55,309 bases of DNA from Sphingomonas sp. Ag1 (GCF_000980895.1 NZ_LAZX01000079.1:1-55309), one strand, 5' to 3'; shown: positions 35,779 to 44,317, numbered from the stretch's first letter. Numbers and translations: made by a program. The notes: generated by a model from the sequence alone, not told the origin.

Positions 35779-37947
35779 TCAGAAGCGAAAGCCGAGTGTC
35801 GCCATGACGTTGCGCGGCGCGGCCATGAAGCAGTCGCCACGCGCCAGGCAGGAGGCGAAGGCGCGTTCGTCGAACAGATTGGTCGCGTTGACCGCGAGAC
35901 GCCACTGGTTCCAGCTGACCTCCGCCAGCGCGTCCACGGTAGTACGTGCGGGCGTCACGATCGTGTAGAGCGTGCCGGGCGCAATCGCGGGGTTGAGGGC
36001 ATAAGGATCGAGCGGGCCGGTCGACTTGCTGTTGCCGCTGTAGACGATGCCGGCACCGAGCCGCAGCTGCGGACCGTCCGCGCTGGTCGCGAAGGTCTTC
36101 GTCGACCACAAGGATGCGGTGTGCCGCGGCATGTAATCGAGGCTGGTGTTCACTTCCGAATCCAGCTCGCTGTAGCCGTAGTTCAGCAGCAGTTCGAAAT
36201 TGCCCGGCAGCGTGTGGCTGGCCTCGAATTCGAACCCCTTGGTCGTGAGCTCGCCGGACTGAGTGGTCACGTTGTTGGCGAGGTAGAGGACGCGGTTGCG
36301 CTCCTTGATGTGGAATCCGGTGACGGTGACGAGCGTGGTGGGCGCGGGCTGCCACTTCACGCCGGCTTCATATTGCGTGCCGGTCTGCGGTCTGAACGGA
36401 TTGCCCGGAACACCGCCGGGCCCGGACAGCCGCCCGGCGATCGGCAGGAAGCTTTCGGTATAGCTGAAGAAAGGCGAGATGCCGGCGCCGATCTCCCCGA
36501 TAATGCCGGCACGGAAGGTGGTGGCGTTGTCTTCCTGCCCCGACGAATTGGTGACATGGTCCCGGCGGGCGCCGACGATCACCGAGACACGGTCGAACAG
36601 ACGGATCTGGTCCTGCACGTACACGCCGAGCTGCTTTTGCGATTCATTGACGAACGGACCCGTCGGATCGTAGGTCAGCAGTGCATCGTAATCGATGTCA
36701 TAGAGGTCGACGACCTCCAGCGCAGGCGACAGCGCCACGCCCCGCTTCCCGACCTTGTTCCAGCTATAGTCCAGCCCGACAAGCAACGTGTGTTCGACAT
36801 TGGCGCCGGTGTTGAAAGTGAACTGCAGATTGTTGTCGGTCGAGAAGACGTTCATCCGCGCGTCGCTGGCATCAGCGGTCAGGCCGATATGGCGACCGTC
36901 GGTGCCATAGACCGAAAAGGGATCGGTCGGGTTGGTGTAGCTGTCGGCATAATGGGTGAAATATTCGAGGTCGCTGTCGATGTAGCGCGCCTTGAGGCTG
37001 AGCCGGACATTGTCGGAGAAACGGTGCACCAGCTGCCCGCCGCCCTGCAGTGAGCGTCCGTTGTAGCGATCCCACCCCGCCTTGCCGACGAACGTATAGG
37101 GATCGAGCCGCGCGCCCGGGTTTGCGGGATTGGGGCGGAAGGTGCCGACGATCGGCAGGAACTGCGAGGTCGAGCCGGTATCGTCCTCCTGGTACAGACC
37201 GGTCAGGATGATGTCGGTCGCGGCGGTCGGCTGCCAGCGGATCGACGGCGCGACCATCACGCGGTCATCGGGGACGTTGTCGACATAGGTGTCGGCATCG
37301 CGCACGCGGCCCACCAGGCGCACCGCCAGCGTGTCGGTGACGGCTAGGTTGACGTCGCCCAGCGCTTCCTTGCGGTTGTAATTGCCATAGACGAGGTTGA
37401 GTTCGCCGCCGGTGCGAAATTCCGGCACCTTGGACACCAGATTGACGAGGCCGCCGATCGACCCCTGGCCAAACAGAACCGAGGCAGGCCCGCGCACGAT
37501 TTCCACACGGGAAAAGTTATACGGGTCCGAGGTGATACTGGCGTAATACGAGAAGATGTCGCGCATGCCGTCGCGGAACTGCAGCGCATTGATGCCGCGC
37601 ACGTTGAACCCGTCGACGCGGGTGTCACGGCCATAGGGGTTGGCGAGCACGCCGGCGGCGTACTTCACCGTGTCGCTGATGTTGATCGCGCCCTGCGAAA
37701 GATAGGTGCCCGAATCGATGATCGTCAGCGGCTGGGGCACCTGCGTCAGCGGGGTTTCGGTCTTGGTACCGGCATTGCTGCCCACGACGACGATTTCGTC
37801 CTCCGGCGTGGTGGCCGCGTCGGTCTGCTGGGTAGCGGCGGGGGCAGAGGCGGGGGCGCCGGACGGGGTGAGCGCAGCCTCCTGCGCCAGAGCGGTCTGG
37901 CTCAGCAGCGCGCTTGCTACCCCCGCCGCTACGATCAGTTTCGCCAT
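35779..37947 (-). CDS. TonB-dependent siderophore receptor (FhuA/FecA type)
   Basis: 722 residues from ATG 37947 (MAKLIVAAGVASALLSQTALAQ signal peptide). The plug matches the siderophore-receptor family: TPLTQVPQPLTIIDSGTYLSQGAINISDTVKYAAGV, GFNVRGINALQFRDGMRD, NFSRVEIVRGPASVLFGQGSIGGLVNLVSKVPE. The 22-strand barrel ends MATLGFRF. QVPQPLTIID and the RGPASVLFGQGSPGG-like stretch are typical of hydroxamate receptors. Divergent from a PepSY/DUF3649-like/DUF3325-like operon with a Fur-box candidate in the shared 115-bp gap, so iron control is likely. It has a Cys pair (SCLARGDC) near the end. Confidence 0.94.
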   Translation of the reverse strand: MAKLIVAAGVASALLSQTALAQEAALTPSGAPASAPAATQQTDAATTPEDEIVVVGSNAGTKTETPLTQVPQPLTIIDSGTYLSQGAINISDTVKYAAGVLANPYGRDTRVDGFNVRGINALQFRDGMRDIFSYYASITSDPYNFSRVEIVRGPASVLFGQGSIGGLVNLVSKVPEFRTGGELNLVYGNYNRKEALGDVNLAVTDTLAVRLVGRVRDADTYVDNVPDDRVMVAPSIRWQPTAATDIILTGLYQEDDTGSTSQFLPIVGTFRPNPANPGARLDPYTFVGKAGWDRYNGRSLQGGGQLVHRFSDNVRLSLKARYIDSDLEYFTHYADSYTNPTDPFSVYGTDGRHIGLTADASDARMNVFSTDNNLQFTFNTGANVEHTLLVGLDYSWNKVGKRGVALSPALEVVDLYDIDYDALLTYDPTGPFVNESQKQLGVYVQDQIRLFDRVSVIVGARRDHVTNSSGQEDNATTFRAGIIGEIGAGISPFFSYTESFLPIAGRLSGPGGVPGNPFRPQTGTQYEAGVKWQPAPTTLVTVTGFHIKERNRVLYLANNVTTQSGELTTKGFEFEASHTLPGNFELLLNYGYSELDSEVNTSLDYMPRHTASLWSTKTFATSADGPQLRLGAGIVYSGNSKSTGPLDPYALNPAIAPGTLYTIVTPARTTVDALAEVSWNQWRLAVNATNLFDERAFASCLARGDCFMAAPRNVMATLGFRF

Positions 37948-37999
37948 GTCCGCCCTTTCGAGAAATGTAATCGTTCGTTGCCGGCGCCCTCTAAATGCG

Positions 38000-38020
38000 T
38001 GCGAAAGATTATCAATAGCA
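38000..38020. promoter_or_regulatory. Fur box candidate
   Basis: On the minus strand GCTATTGATAATCTTTCGC (38019-38001) matches the 19-bp Fur consensus (GATAATGATAATCATTATC) at 14 positions, including the central TGATAATC. It lies between the divergent siderophore receptor and the membrane-protein operon, 54 bp and 43 bp from their starts. It could repress both when iron is plentiful. Confidence 0.65.
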
Positions 38021-38062
38021 TTTTTCTTGCCATCGGCGGATCGTGTTTCTATTCGCTGCGCC

Positions 38063-38389
38063 ATGGCCGAGCCGACCCCTTCAGCGCAGCCGAACGCCCG
38101 CCAGCGATGGGCGCGAATCCTGCTCGCCGGGCCGGGCGCGATCATCGTGACGCTGGCGCTGCTGGCCGGCATGCCGCTGTGGCTGCCGGCCGGCGCCGCA
38201 GGAATCGACAACCTGGCGATTCCGCTGGTGACAGCGCCGTTGATCTGGGCGCTGCTGTTCTTTCACGCCTGCCTTGACCGCAACCTGACGCGAGTCGCGC
38301 TGGTCGCTGGCGCATTGCTGCTGGTCCATGGCGGACTGGTCGCCACCCGCATGATGGCCGGGCCCCCTGCCGCGGAGAGGAACCTATGA
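38063..38389 (+). CDS. Small membrane protein, DUF3649-like, of iron-uptake operon
   Basis: 108 residues from ATG 38063. Three hydrophobic stretches: RILLAGPGAIIVTLALLAGMPLWL, NLAIPLVTAPLIWALLFFHACL and RVALVAGALLLVHGGLVATR. Small proteins of this type (which I recall as DUF3649) open operons that continue with a PepSY protein and a DUF3325 protein next to siderophore receptors, and the gene order here is the same. Stop and start of the next gene overlap by ATGA. The upstream part of the open frame lies inside the antisense of the receptor and is not coding. Confidence 0.75.
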   Translation: MAEPTPSAQPNARQRWARILLAGPGAIIVTLALLAGMPLWLPAGAAGIDNLAIPLVTAPLIWALLFFHACLDRNLTRVALVAGALLLVHGGLVATRMMAGPPAAERNL

Positions 38390-39978
38390 TTCAACTGAGG
38401 AAGGATCAGACCAAGGCGATGGTCGCGGTCCACGGCTGGTCGGGCATCCTGCTCGGCCTGCTGTTGTATGCGGTGGTGCTGACCGGCACGGCGGCGGTGT
38501 TCGCGCACGAGATCGGCGCCTGGTCGGCGGGCCATGTGGCGACCAAATCCTCCTTCGCGCAGCCGGTCGACGCCACGCTGCGCCGCCTGACCGCGCAGAC
38601 GCCGCGGCAGTATCAGGAAGCGGTCAACATCTGGGAGACCGGCGACCATGGCCTGGGCGTGTTCTTCCACCGGCACGAGACGGGCGCTGACGGAGTTCCG
38701 ACCGAGGCCGGCGTCTTCTACCAGCTCGACCATCAGGGGCGGGTGCTGAACGCCACCACCGGCAATATCGACGACCTGTTCGGGCCGCGCAACGACGATG
38801 CGCTGAGCACCTTCCTGGTCGACACGCACGTCCGGTTGCATGTGCCCAACCCATGGGGGCTGGTGCTGACCGGGATCCTGGGGCTGGCGATGCTGGTCGC
38901 CGCCATTTCGGGGCTGCTGATCCACCGCCATTTGTTCAAGGACATCTTCACCCTGCGCCGCGGTGCCAAGCCGGTGCTGGCGACGCGCGACCGTCACAGC
39001 GTGGCGGGCACGTGGAGCCTGCCGTTCGCCTTCGTACTGGCGTTCACCGGCAGCTTCTTCTCCTTCTACGGCACGGTCGGGCTTCCGGTCGTCGCGACGG
39101 CGGCGTTCAGCGGCGATGTCGAGGCGCTGCAGCATGCCGTCTTCGGCAATCCCGGCACGCCCGATCCGCGCCCGGCGGCGAGCGGCAACCTCGACCGGAT
39201 CACCAGCGATGCGATCCGGCGCACGGGCGAAGTGCCGACCTTTGTCGCGATCGAGAATTTCGGCCGCAGCGACGCCACGGTGACCAGCTATCACAATCCG
39301 CGCGAAGGCGACCTGGAGCCGGTCGCGCTGCTCTACAATGGTGCCACGGCCGAGTTCATCCGCGCCAAGCCGCAGGTCGGCGCGGGCCCCTCCGCCGGGG
39401 GGACTCTGGTCGGCATCATGGGGCCACTCCATTTCGGCAATTTCGCGGGGCTGTTGTCCAAGGCGATCTGGTTCGGGCTGGGGTTTGCCATGTGCTACGT
39501 CACCTATACCGGGATGCGGCTGTGGGTGGTGCGGCGGCGTGAGGATGCGCGGTCGCTTGCGTGGCTTGAACGGACGCTGACCGTGGTGGGATTTGGCCTG
39601 CCGCTGGGGCTGGCGGTGGCCGCGGCCGGCTTCCTCGTGACGATGCCGCACGGCGGCGCGGTCTATTGGACGACGACCGTCTTCCTGATCGCGTCGGCAG
39701 TGGCGATCATCGCTGGCGTGGTGGCGCGCAGCAACGATGCGTTGATGCTCATGCTGAAGGGTGCGACCGGCCTCGTGATGCTGATGCTGCCACTGCTGCG
39801 GCTTGTCGCTGCGGGCGGGCCGGGCTGGACCGCGGCGATCGCATCGGGCCAGGCGGTGATCCCCGCACTTGACCTGGCCTTTGTCGTTGCTGGCGGCTGG
39901 CTGCTGCGGGGGTGCTGGCAGGCGCGCCCGCTGACGCTGCCCGAGCGGCCGCGGCGGATGGAGGCGGTGGAGGCGTGA
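38386..39978 (+). CDS. PepSY-associated TM helix protein (siderophore-iron reductase-like)
   Basis: 530 residues. It begins with AMVAVHGWSGILLGLLLYAVVLTGTAAVFAHEIGAWS, the PepSY_TM signature with His residues, then a periplasmic domain, HVRLHVPNPWGLVLTGILGLAMLVAAISGLLIHRHLFKDIF, SVAGTWSLPFAFVLAFTGSFFSFYG, and four more helices towards the C-terminus. Related proteins such as FpvG release iron from siderophores by reduction at the inner membrane. The conserved His residues near the membrane probably bind haem. It is coupled to both neighbours (ATGA in front, GTGA behind). Confidence 0.9.
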   Translation: MIQLRKDQTKAMVAVHGWSGILLGLLLYAVVLTGTAAVFAHEIGAWSAGHVATKSSFAQPVDATLRRLTAQTPRQYQEAVNIWETGDHGLGVFFHRHETGADGVPTEAGVFYQLDHQGRVLNATTGNIDDLFGPRNDDALSTFLVDTHVRLHVPNPWGLVLTGILGLAMLVAAISGLLIHRHLFKDIFTLRRGAKPVLATRDRHSVAGTWSLPFAFVLAFTGSFFSFYGTVGLPVVATAAFSGDVEALQHAVFGNPGTPDPRPAASGNLDRITSDAIRRTGEVPTFVAIENFGRSDATVTSYHNPREGDLEPVALLYNGATAEFIRAKPQVGAGPSAGGTLVGIMGPLHFGNFAGLLSKAIWFGLGFAMCYVTYTGMRLWVVRRREDARSLAWLERTLTVVGFGLPLGLAVAAAGFLVTMPHGGAVYWTTTVFLIASAVAIIAGVVARSNDALMLMLKGATGLVMLMLPLLRLVAAGGPGWTAAIASGQAVIPALDLAFVVAGGWLLRGCWQARPLTLPERPRRMEAVEA

Positions 39979-40244
39979 GCACGCTGGCGCTTGCCCTCGT
40001 CGCACTGGCGCTGTCGGCGCCCGCCGTCCTTCTGTTGTGCCGCGACGATCCCAAGCGCCGCCGCGCCGCGGGGCAGGGCGGGGGCGCGACCCGGCGGGCG
40101 CGATCGTTGCTGGTGGGCTGGGCCTGTGCGCCGGCGCTTGGCTGCATTGCGCTAGGCAACAGCGCGGCGTTCATGCTGTGGCTTGGCGGGGCGGCGCTGC
40201 TCGGCTGGCTAGCGGCGGGGAGCTTTGCGCGGCCGGCAAGGTGA
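39975..40244 (+). CDS. DUF3325-like small membrane protein
   Basis: 89 residues from a GTG at 39975 that overlaps the stop of the PepSY gene. Three short helices (LALALVALALSAPAVLLLC, SLLVGWACAPALGCIALG, AAFMLWLGGAALLGWLAAGSF) separated by the basic loop DDPKRRRAA. Size, helix layout and place after PepSY fit DUF3325, an accessory of siderophore-linked PepSY systems whose job is unknown. Longer starts upstream would overlap the PepSY gene in another frame and look non-coding. Confidence 0.7.
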   Translation: MSTLALALVALALSAPAVLLLCRDDPKRRRAAGQGGGATRRARSLLVGWACAPALGCIALGNSAAFMLWLGGAALLGWLAAGSFARPAR

Positions 40245-40419
40245 GGGCGGGTGGCACCTGTACTTAAGGACAGGTTAGCGGGAGTATCTCTGAACAAATC
40301 TTGTGATCGCCGATACTTGCGGCACAGTTCTGCACAGAACAGTGAAGTTGAGCCGTGAAACCGGCGTGCGTCACATGCATTGGCAGCGGCATCTGGAACC
40401 TGAAAGGAAAGGAACCAAC

Positions 40420-40977
40420 GTGTCCGCGCTTCGCAATCTGATGATCCTGGCGGCGGGAGGCATGATAACGGCCCCGCCCGCTTATGCCGAGCCGCAGGCG
40501 AGGACGGCCGCAACCGCTGCCACCGCGTCCAAAACCATCGTCGAGAACGCCTCGGCGCTGCCCGATCTCAGCACGCTCGTCGCCGCGGTAAAGGCCGCAG
40601 GGCTGGTCGACACGCTGAACGGCGCTGGCCCGTTCACGGTCTTCGCCCCGACCAATTCGGCCTTTTCCGCGCTTCCGGCGGGCACCGTCGACACGCTGCT
40701 GAAGCCGGAGAACAAGGCGCAGCTGACCGGTGTCCTCACCTATCATGTCGTGTCGGGCAAGGTGACCGCGGCTGACCTTGCGCGCCAGATCCGAGCCGGC
40801 GGTGGCAAGGCGATGCTGACGACCGTGCAGGGCGCGCCGCTTACCGCGAGCATGTCGGGTGACAAGGTCATCATCACTGACGCGGCCGGCGGCACTGCAA
40901 CGGTCAGCATGGCCGATGTTCAGCAGTCGAACGGCGTCGTGCACGTCATCGACAAGGTGCTGCTCCCCAGCGCGTAA
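40420..40977 (+). CDS. Fasciclin (FAS1) domain protein, exported
   Basis: 185 residues from a GTG at 40420 preceded by AAAGGAAAGGA; the open frame goes further up without another ribosome site. Signal peptide MSALRNLMILAAGGMITAPPAYA. A single FAS1 domain follows: PDLSTLVAAVKAAGLVDTLNGAGPFTVFAPTNSAFSALPAGTVDTLL (H1 region), LTYHVVSGKVTAADL, and VHVIDKVLLP (H2 region). Bacterial FAS1 proteins are periplasmic or surface adhesion modules. Monocistronic, with a hairpin after it. Confidence 0.93.
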   Translation: MSALRNLMILAAGGMITAPPAYAEPQARTAATAATASKTIVENASALPDLSTLVAAVKAAGLVDTLNGAGPFTVFAPTNSAFSALPAGTVDTLLKPENKAQLTGVLTYHVVSGKVTAADLARQIRAGGGKAMLTTVQGAPLTASMSGDKVIITDAAGGTATVSMADVQQSNGVVHVIDKVLLPSA

Positions 40978-41035
40978 CGGCGCGCTGCTCACTATCCCTG
41001 CTACTACCCCTGTCGCTACCCCTGGTCCCTGCGGA

Positions 41036-41061
41036 GGGCTCCGGTCGAAAGGCCGGAGCCC
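41036..41061. terminator. Bidirectional hairpin terminator candidate
   Basis: GGGCTCCGG (41036-41044) and CCGGAGCCC (41053-41061) form a perfect 9-bp stem with an 8-nt loop (TCGAAAGG), between the convergent fasciclin and LOV-HTH genes. A short imperfect tandem of CTACCCCTG-like units precedes it (about 40990-41025). Confidence 0.6.
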
Positions 41062-41072
41062 GATGCGGGTGA

Positions 41073-41645
41073 CTAGAACCCGGCCTCGACCGCCGTGCGG
41101 ATCGCCTCCGCCGCGGTCCGGCACCCCAGCGCCTTCAGCAGCGCGGCGCGGTGCATCTTCACGGTCCGTTCGCTGATCCCCATTTCATAGGCGATCTGCT
41201 TGTTCATCAGCCCCCCGGTCATGAACCGCAGCACGTCGCGTTGGCGCGACGACAGGCGCTCGATCGCGCAGCGCCCGCCCGTCGTCGGTCGCCCGGCGGT
41301 CACGTCGAACTGAGAGCCCAGGATGAAGCGCAGCGCGCCGTCCGCCTCGAAGATCGGGGCGAGCATCACTGCATTGCGAAAGGGGCTGCCGTCCTTGCGA
41401 TAATTCAGGATCTCGACCAGCGTCGTGCGCCGGTCACGCACCGCGCAGCGCAATTCCTCGGTCAGGTGCAGCTCCGTATCGGGGCCCCGGAGGAACCGGC
41501 AGTTGCGCCCGATCACTTCCTCGGCAGCATAGCCGGTCAACGCGCTGAAGGCGTCATTGCACGCCACGATGGGCGTGTCGGGCAGCGTCGGGTCGCTGAT
41601 AACCGCGGCGACGGAGCTGCCGGAGATCATCTCGAGCGGCGACAT
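41073..41645 (-). CDS. LOV-LuxR blue-light-responsive transcription factor (EL222-like)
   Basis: 190 residues. The N-terminal LOV domain (about 1-120) has the flavin-adduct cysteine Cys49 in GRNCRFLRG and the flavin-contacting Asn30, Asn81 (NYRKDG), Asn91 and Gln112 (FILGSQFDVT), so it should be photoactive with FMN. The C-terminal LuxR/NarL helix-turn-helix (about 128-190) reads LSSRQRDVLRFMTGGLMNKQIAYEMGISERTVKMHRAALLKALG. This is the architecture of EL222, in which blue light frees the HTH from the LOV domain to dimerise and bind DNA. The ATG at 41645 is used; the frame opens 12 codons earlier. Targets are unknown; the divergent barrel-protein gene and itself are candidates. Confidence 0.93.
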   Translation of the reverse strand: MSPLEMISGSSVAAVISDPTLPDTPIVACNDAFSALTGYAAEEVIGRNCRFLRGPDTELHLTEELRCAVRDRRTTLVEILNYRKDGSPFRNAVMLAPIFEADGALRFILGSQFDVTAGRPTTGGRCAIERLSSRQRDVLRFMTGGLMNKQIAYEMGISERTVKMHRAALLKALGCRTAAEAIRTAVEAGF

Positions 41646-41689
41646 GGTCGCCGGTTTCGCATTCCATCGCGCGCAATGCAAATTACAAG

Positions 41690-41713
41690 ATGTTGCGCAG
41701 CATGTTGCGCCGC
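41690..41713. repeat. 12-bp tandem repeat upstream of the LOV-HTH gene
   Basis: ATGTTGCGCAGC is followed immediately by ATGTTGCGCCGC (11 of 12 identical), 44 bp upstream of the LOV-HTH start. The 318-bp gap 41646-41963 otherwise holds an imperfect arm pair around 41779-41807 and an AAGGGG ribosome site for the next gene; no RNA gene or conserved ORF was seen. The tandem could bind the LOV-HTH dimer for autoregulation. Confidence 0.4.
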
Positions 41714-41963
41714 ACTCTTCCTACCCTGCCCAGACAGTTCGTTTCCATTGGCGGCGCAGCGCCTCGTCGAGCGCAGTTATCACGCTAGCCACGCAAGTCT
41801 AGTTGATGCGACGCCGAGAGATCACCTATTTTGCCAAAGTCAAGATGTCCGAACACCCATGGATGTGCAGTCTTGTCGTTTCGATTGTGTCCCGCACATC
41901 GGCACTGGGCGGCGCAGCCTTTCGGCACGTGCTGCTCATGTGGCTTTGATTAAGGGGATTGAT

Positions 41964-42731
41964 ATGCGGAAACTGGCCTATTTGCTGGCAGCACCGGCGG
42001 TGGTGCTTGCCATGCCGGCGGCAGCGCAGGATGTGTACGTGGGCGTCAGCGGCGGTCTGTCGCTGCCGGAGGATTCCGCCAATCGTGGCCGCTTCACCAG
42101 CGATGTTGCCGCGACCCCGGACTATCCGGCGATCGCATCGGGCACGCCGCTGGCCTGGACGACCCGGTTCAAGAGCGGTTTCAACATTTCGGGCCAAATC
42201 GGCGCGCGCTTCGACAACGGCTTCCGGACCGAACTGGAGGTGGCCTACTCGCAATATGACGTGCGGCGTCACCGCAACCTCAGCGTCGGCGGAACGGAGA
42301 TCGACGGCCTTGACGTGTCGGTGCTCACGCGCGGTGCCCCGGCCGCCGGCAACCCTACCGTCGGGCAGGTGATCAACGACGGTCGCGGCAAGGTGAAGAA
42401 CCTGGGTGCTTTCGCCAACGTCTTCTACGATTTCAACCGTGCCGAGGCGTTCCAGCCCTATCTGGGCGCGGGCCTTGGTGTGCAGCGGGTCGACGTAGAA
42501 TATCGCCCGTCGGGCGCCGACGTGGCGAATGATGACCAGACGCGTTTCGCCTATCAGTTCATGGCCGGCGCAACCTACCAGGTGTCGCCGCGCGTCGACC
42601 TGTTCGCCCAGTACACCTATCGCCGCACCGAGGGGCGCGCGAATGTCGACCTTAACCTATTGCCCGCACGGCTCGGGGTGGAGTCCAACCAGTCGATCGT
42701 CGGGGCTGGCCTTCGCTTCAAGCTGAACTGA
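41964..42731 (+). CDS. OmpA-like outer-membrane beta-barrel protein
   Basis: 255 residues from ATG 41964 with AAGGGG in front. Signal peptide MRKLAYLLAAPAVVLAMPAAAQ. An eight-stranded barrel pattern follows: DVYVGVSGGLSLP, FNISGQIGARFDNGFRTELEVAYSQYDV, VKNLGAFANVFYDFN, FQPYLGAGLGVQRVDVEY, TRFAYQFMAGATYQVSPRVDLFAQYTYRRT, SIVGAGLRFKLN. There is no C-terminal peptidoglycan-binding domain. This is the opacity/OmpA-N type abundant in sphingomonads. Divergent from the LOV-HTH gene, so light control is possible but unproven. Confidence 0.88.
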   Translation: MRKLAYLLAAPAVVLAMPAAAQDVYVGVSGGLSLPEDSANRGRFTSDVAATPDYPAIASGTPLAWTTRFKSGFNISGQIGARFDNGFRTELEVAYSQYDVRRHRNLSVGGTEIDGLDVSVLTRGAPAAGNPTVGQVINDGRGKVKNLGAFANVFYDFNRAEAFQPYLGAGLGVQRVDVEYRPSGADVANDDQTRFAYQFMAGATYQVSPRVDLFAQYTYRRTEGRANVDLNLLPARLGVESNQSIVGAGLRFKLN

Positions 42732-42758
42732 CGTGCCGTATCGCCGCACCAGGCACGT
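42731..42758 (+). terminator. Weak terminator candidate after the barrel-protein gene
   Basis: ACGTGCC (42731-42737) and GGCACGT (42752-42758) form a 7-bp stem starting at the last base of the stop codon. A second GC-rich hairpin follows. No T run. The rest of 42759-43004 shows nothing recognisable besides a ribosome site (AAGGGAG) before the next gene. Confidence 0.35.
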
Positions 42759-43004
42759 CGGGGCCGGTCGGCGGCCGGGAAAGTCCTGCCCTCAACTCCC
42801 GGCACCGAACGGCTGCGGCATCAACGGTGCGGCCCATGACTGAAGTATCCTGAGCAACCTCCCTGTGTGTCCTCCTCGTCCTGCGACGGTGCCACTGCCC
42901 CGGCACCGACGCGGGGCGCTTTTCTGCCGGAGTGCCAGCGCCGCGCTCGCTGGACCTTCCGCCCGCCTGCCGGGTTGTCCTGGTGCCGAACAAGGGAGTG
43001 ACTG

Positions 43005-43463
43005 ATGAAGACGCGCAATGCCGTGATCGCCGCAGGGCTGCTGGCCGGGGTCGTGACGACAGCCGCGATGTTCGCCGGGCGGAAGACGGGCGTGCTGGAC
43101 AAGACGCTGGATCGTGACGCGGTCGACTGGATCGACGAGACCACCGGTTCCCGCGAGGTGATCGGCGACACGGGAACGAGCCTGGTCGAATTCACCAACC
43201 ATCTCGGCGCGTCGGTGAGTTTTGCCGCGCTTTATCCACCGCTGCGCCGTGCCTTTCCGACGGTCTCGCCGGTGGTTCTCGGAACGCTCTATGGCACGGG
43301 GCTTTACGTGGTGAACATCGCCGGGATCGCGCCATTGCTCGGTATCACCGAAGGCGAATTTGCGGCGGGCCCGAAGAAAGCGGCAGAGCGGTGGTCGCTG
43401 CATGTCCTCCAGTCGGTCACCACCGCGCTGGCGATCGAGCGGCTGGCCGACGATCTGCCCTGA
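43005..43463 (+). CDS. Hypothetical protein with N-terminal membrane helix
   Basis: 152 residues. The N-terminus MKTRNAVIAAGLLAGVVTTAAMFAG is a membrane helix or uncleaved signal. Then a soluble linker (DKTLDRDAVDWIDETTGSREVIGDTGTS) and two moderately hydrophobic segments (LGASVSFAALYPPLRRAFP, PVVLGTLYGTGLYVVNIAGIAPLLGI). I do not recognise a named family; it recalls small sphingomonad inner-membrane proteins with no known role. A good ribosome site (GGGAG) and consistent codon use support it as coding. Confidence 0.7.
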   Translation: MKTRNAVIAAGLLAGVVTTAAMFAGRKTGVLDKTLDRDAVDWIDETTGSREVIGDTGTSLVEFTNHLGASVSFAALYPPLRRAFPTVSPVVLGTLYGTGLYVVNIAGIAPLLGITEGEFAAGPKKAAERWSLHVLQSVTTALAIERLADDLP

Positions 43464-43539
43464 GAGCGCCGGCCTTACCCTTGTCCTGTAGACCATCGTC
43501 CGGCCGCGGCGCACGGCAACGGCGGGATGACGCGGGCCG

Positions 43540-44118
43540 CTAGGCAGACAGATGCTGATACAGGATCGTGCTGCCGACCACGACGAGGACCACGCCGCCT
43601 GCGATTGCGGCGTAATTGCCAAGATAGGCTCCCACGCGCTTGCCCAGCATCACGCCGCCCGTGGCGACAAAGCTGGTGGTGCCCCCGATAATGAGGCAGG
43701 CGATCCAGATGTTGACGTCCATCAGCGCCAGCGTGACACCGACGGCGGCCGCATCGATGCTGGTCGCAATCGCGGTGAGAGATAGCTTGAGGTAGCTCGG
43801 CTGCTCGAGCGCTGCCGTCGACGCGGCGGGAGGTGTCCCGTCACCCTTCAGCGCCTGAACGATCATGTGCCCACCAATGCCAAGCAGCAGGACAAACGAC
43901 GCCCAGTGATCCCAGTCGGCGATCCAGTCGTTGACCAGGTAGCCGAGGAGCCAGCCCAGCGCCGGCGTCACCGCCTCAAAGAAACCGAAGACCAGCCCGA
44001 TCCGAAGCGCGTCCCCCCAGCGGGCCTTGGGCTGTTGCGCGCCCTTGCCGAGCGCCGCGGCGAATGCGTCGACGGACAGGCTCGCGCCCAAGGCGCCGAG
44101 CGTCAGAATTCCTGGCAT
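43540..44118 (-). CDS. mntP: Manganese efflux pump MntP
   Basis: A 192-residue inner-membrane protein with six predicted helices in two repeats. The conserved membrane aspartates appear in SLSVDAFAAALGKG (helix 1) and IATSIDAAAVGVTLAL (helix 4), with FGFFEAVTPALGWLLGYL between. This is the MntP/UPF0059 family that exports Mn2+ to relieve toxicity. Its leader carries a yybP-ykoY manganese riboswitch, which strongly supports the assignment. The central linker (KGDGTPPAASTAALEQPS) is longer than in E. coli. Confidence 0.94.
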   Translation of the reverse strand: MPGILTLGALGASLSVDAFAAALGKGAQQPKARWGDALRIGLVFGFFEAVTPALGWLLGYLVNDWIADWDHWASFVLLLGIGGHMIVQALKGDGTPPAASTAALEQPSYLKLSLTAIATSIDAAAVGVTLALMDVNIWIACLIIGGTTSFVATGGVMLGKRVGAYLGNYAAIAGGVVLVVVGSTILYQHLSA

Positions 44119-44171
44119 TATTGATCAAATCCCGGGGCCAACGACCAAACGACACCCACCCCTCCCGGCCC

Positions 44172-44300
44172 AACGCGGAAAGGCGGTGTCGTGGTCTCGC
44201 CTGGCAACGCGAAGGTTGCTGCAATCGCCACGATCCCAGGGATCGAGTATGTTGACGATTGCCCCGGGGCCGGGTGGCTACTCCCCAAGAACGGCAGCCT
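44172..44300 (-). promoter_or_regulatory. yybP-ykoY manganese riboswitch upstream of mntP
   Basis: On the minus strand it reads TTGGGGAGTAGCC (around 44288-44276), then GTCAACATACTCG (about 44255-44243), TGGCGATTGCAG, and CCAGGCGAGACCACGACACC (about 44203-44184). The GGGGAGTAGC loop, the CAACATACTCG strand and the GAGACC block are the hallmarks of the Mn2+-sensing yybP-ykoY class, as in E. coli mntP. Mn2+ binding turns mntP on. About 55 bp separate it from the mntP start. Confidence 0.92.
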
Positions 44301-44317
44301 GTCTAGCGGATGCCGGT

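Noticed and set aside
41779..41807. ATCACGCTAG and CTAGTTGAT as a second lox-like element upstream of the LOV-HTH gene
   Set aside because: Arms differ in length by one base and the spacer is 10 bp; too poor to be a Cre-type site.
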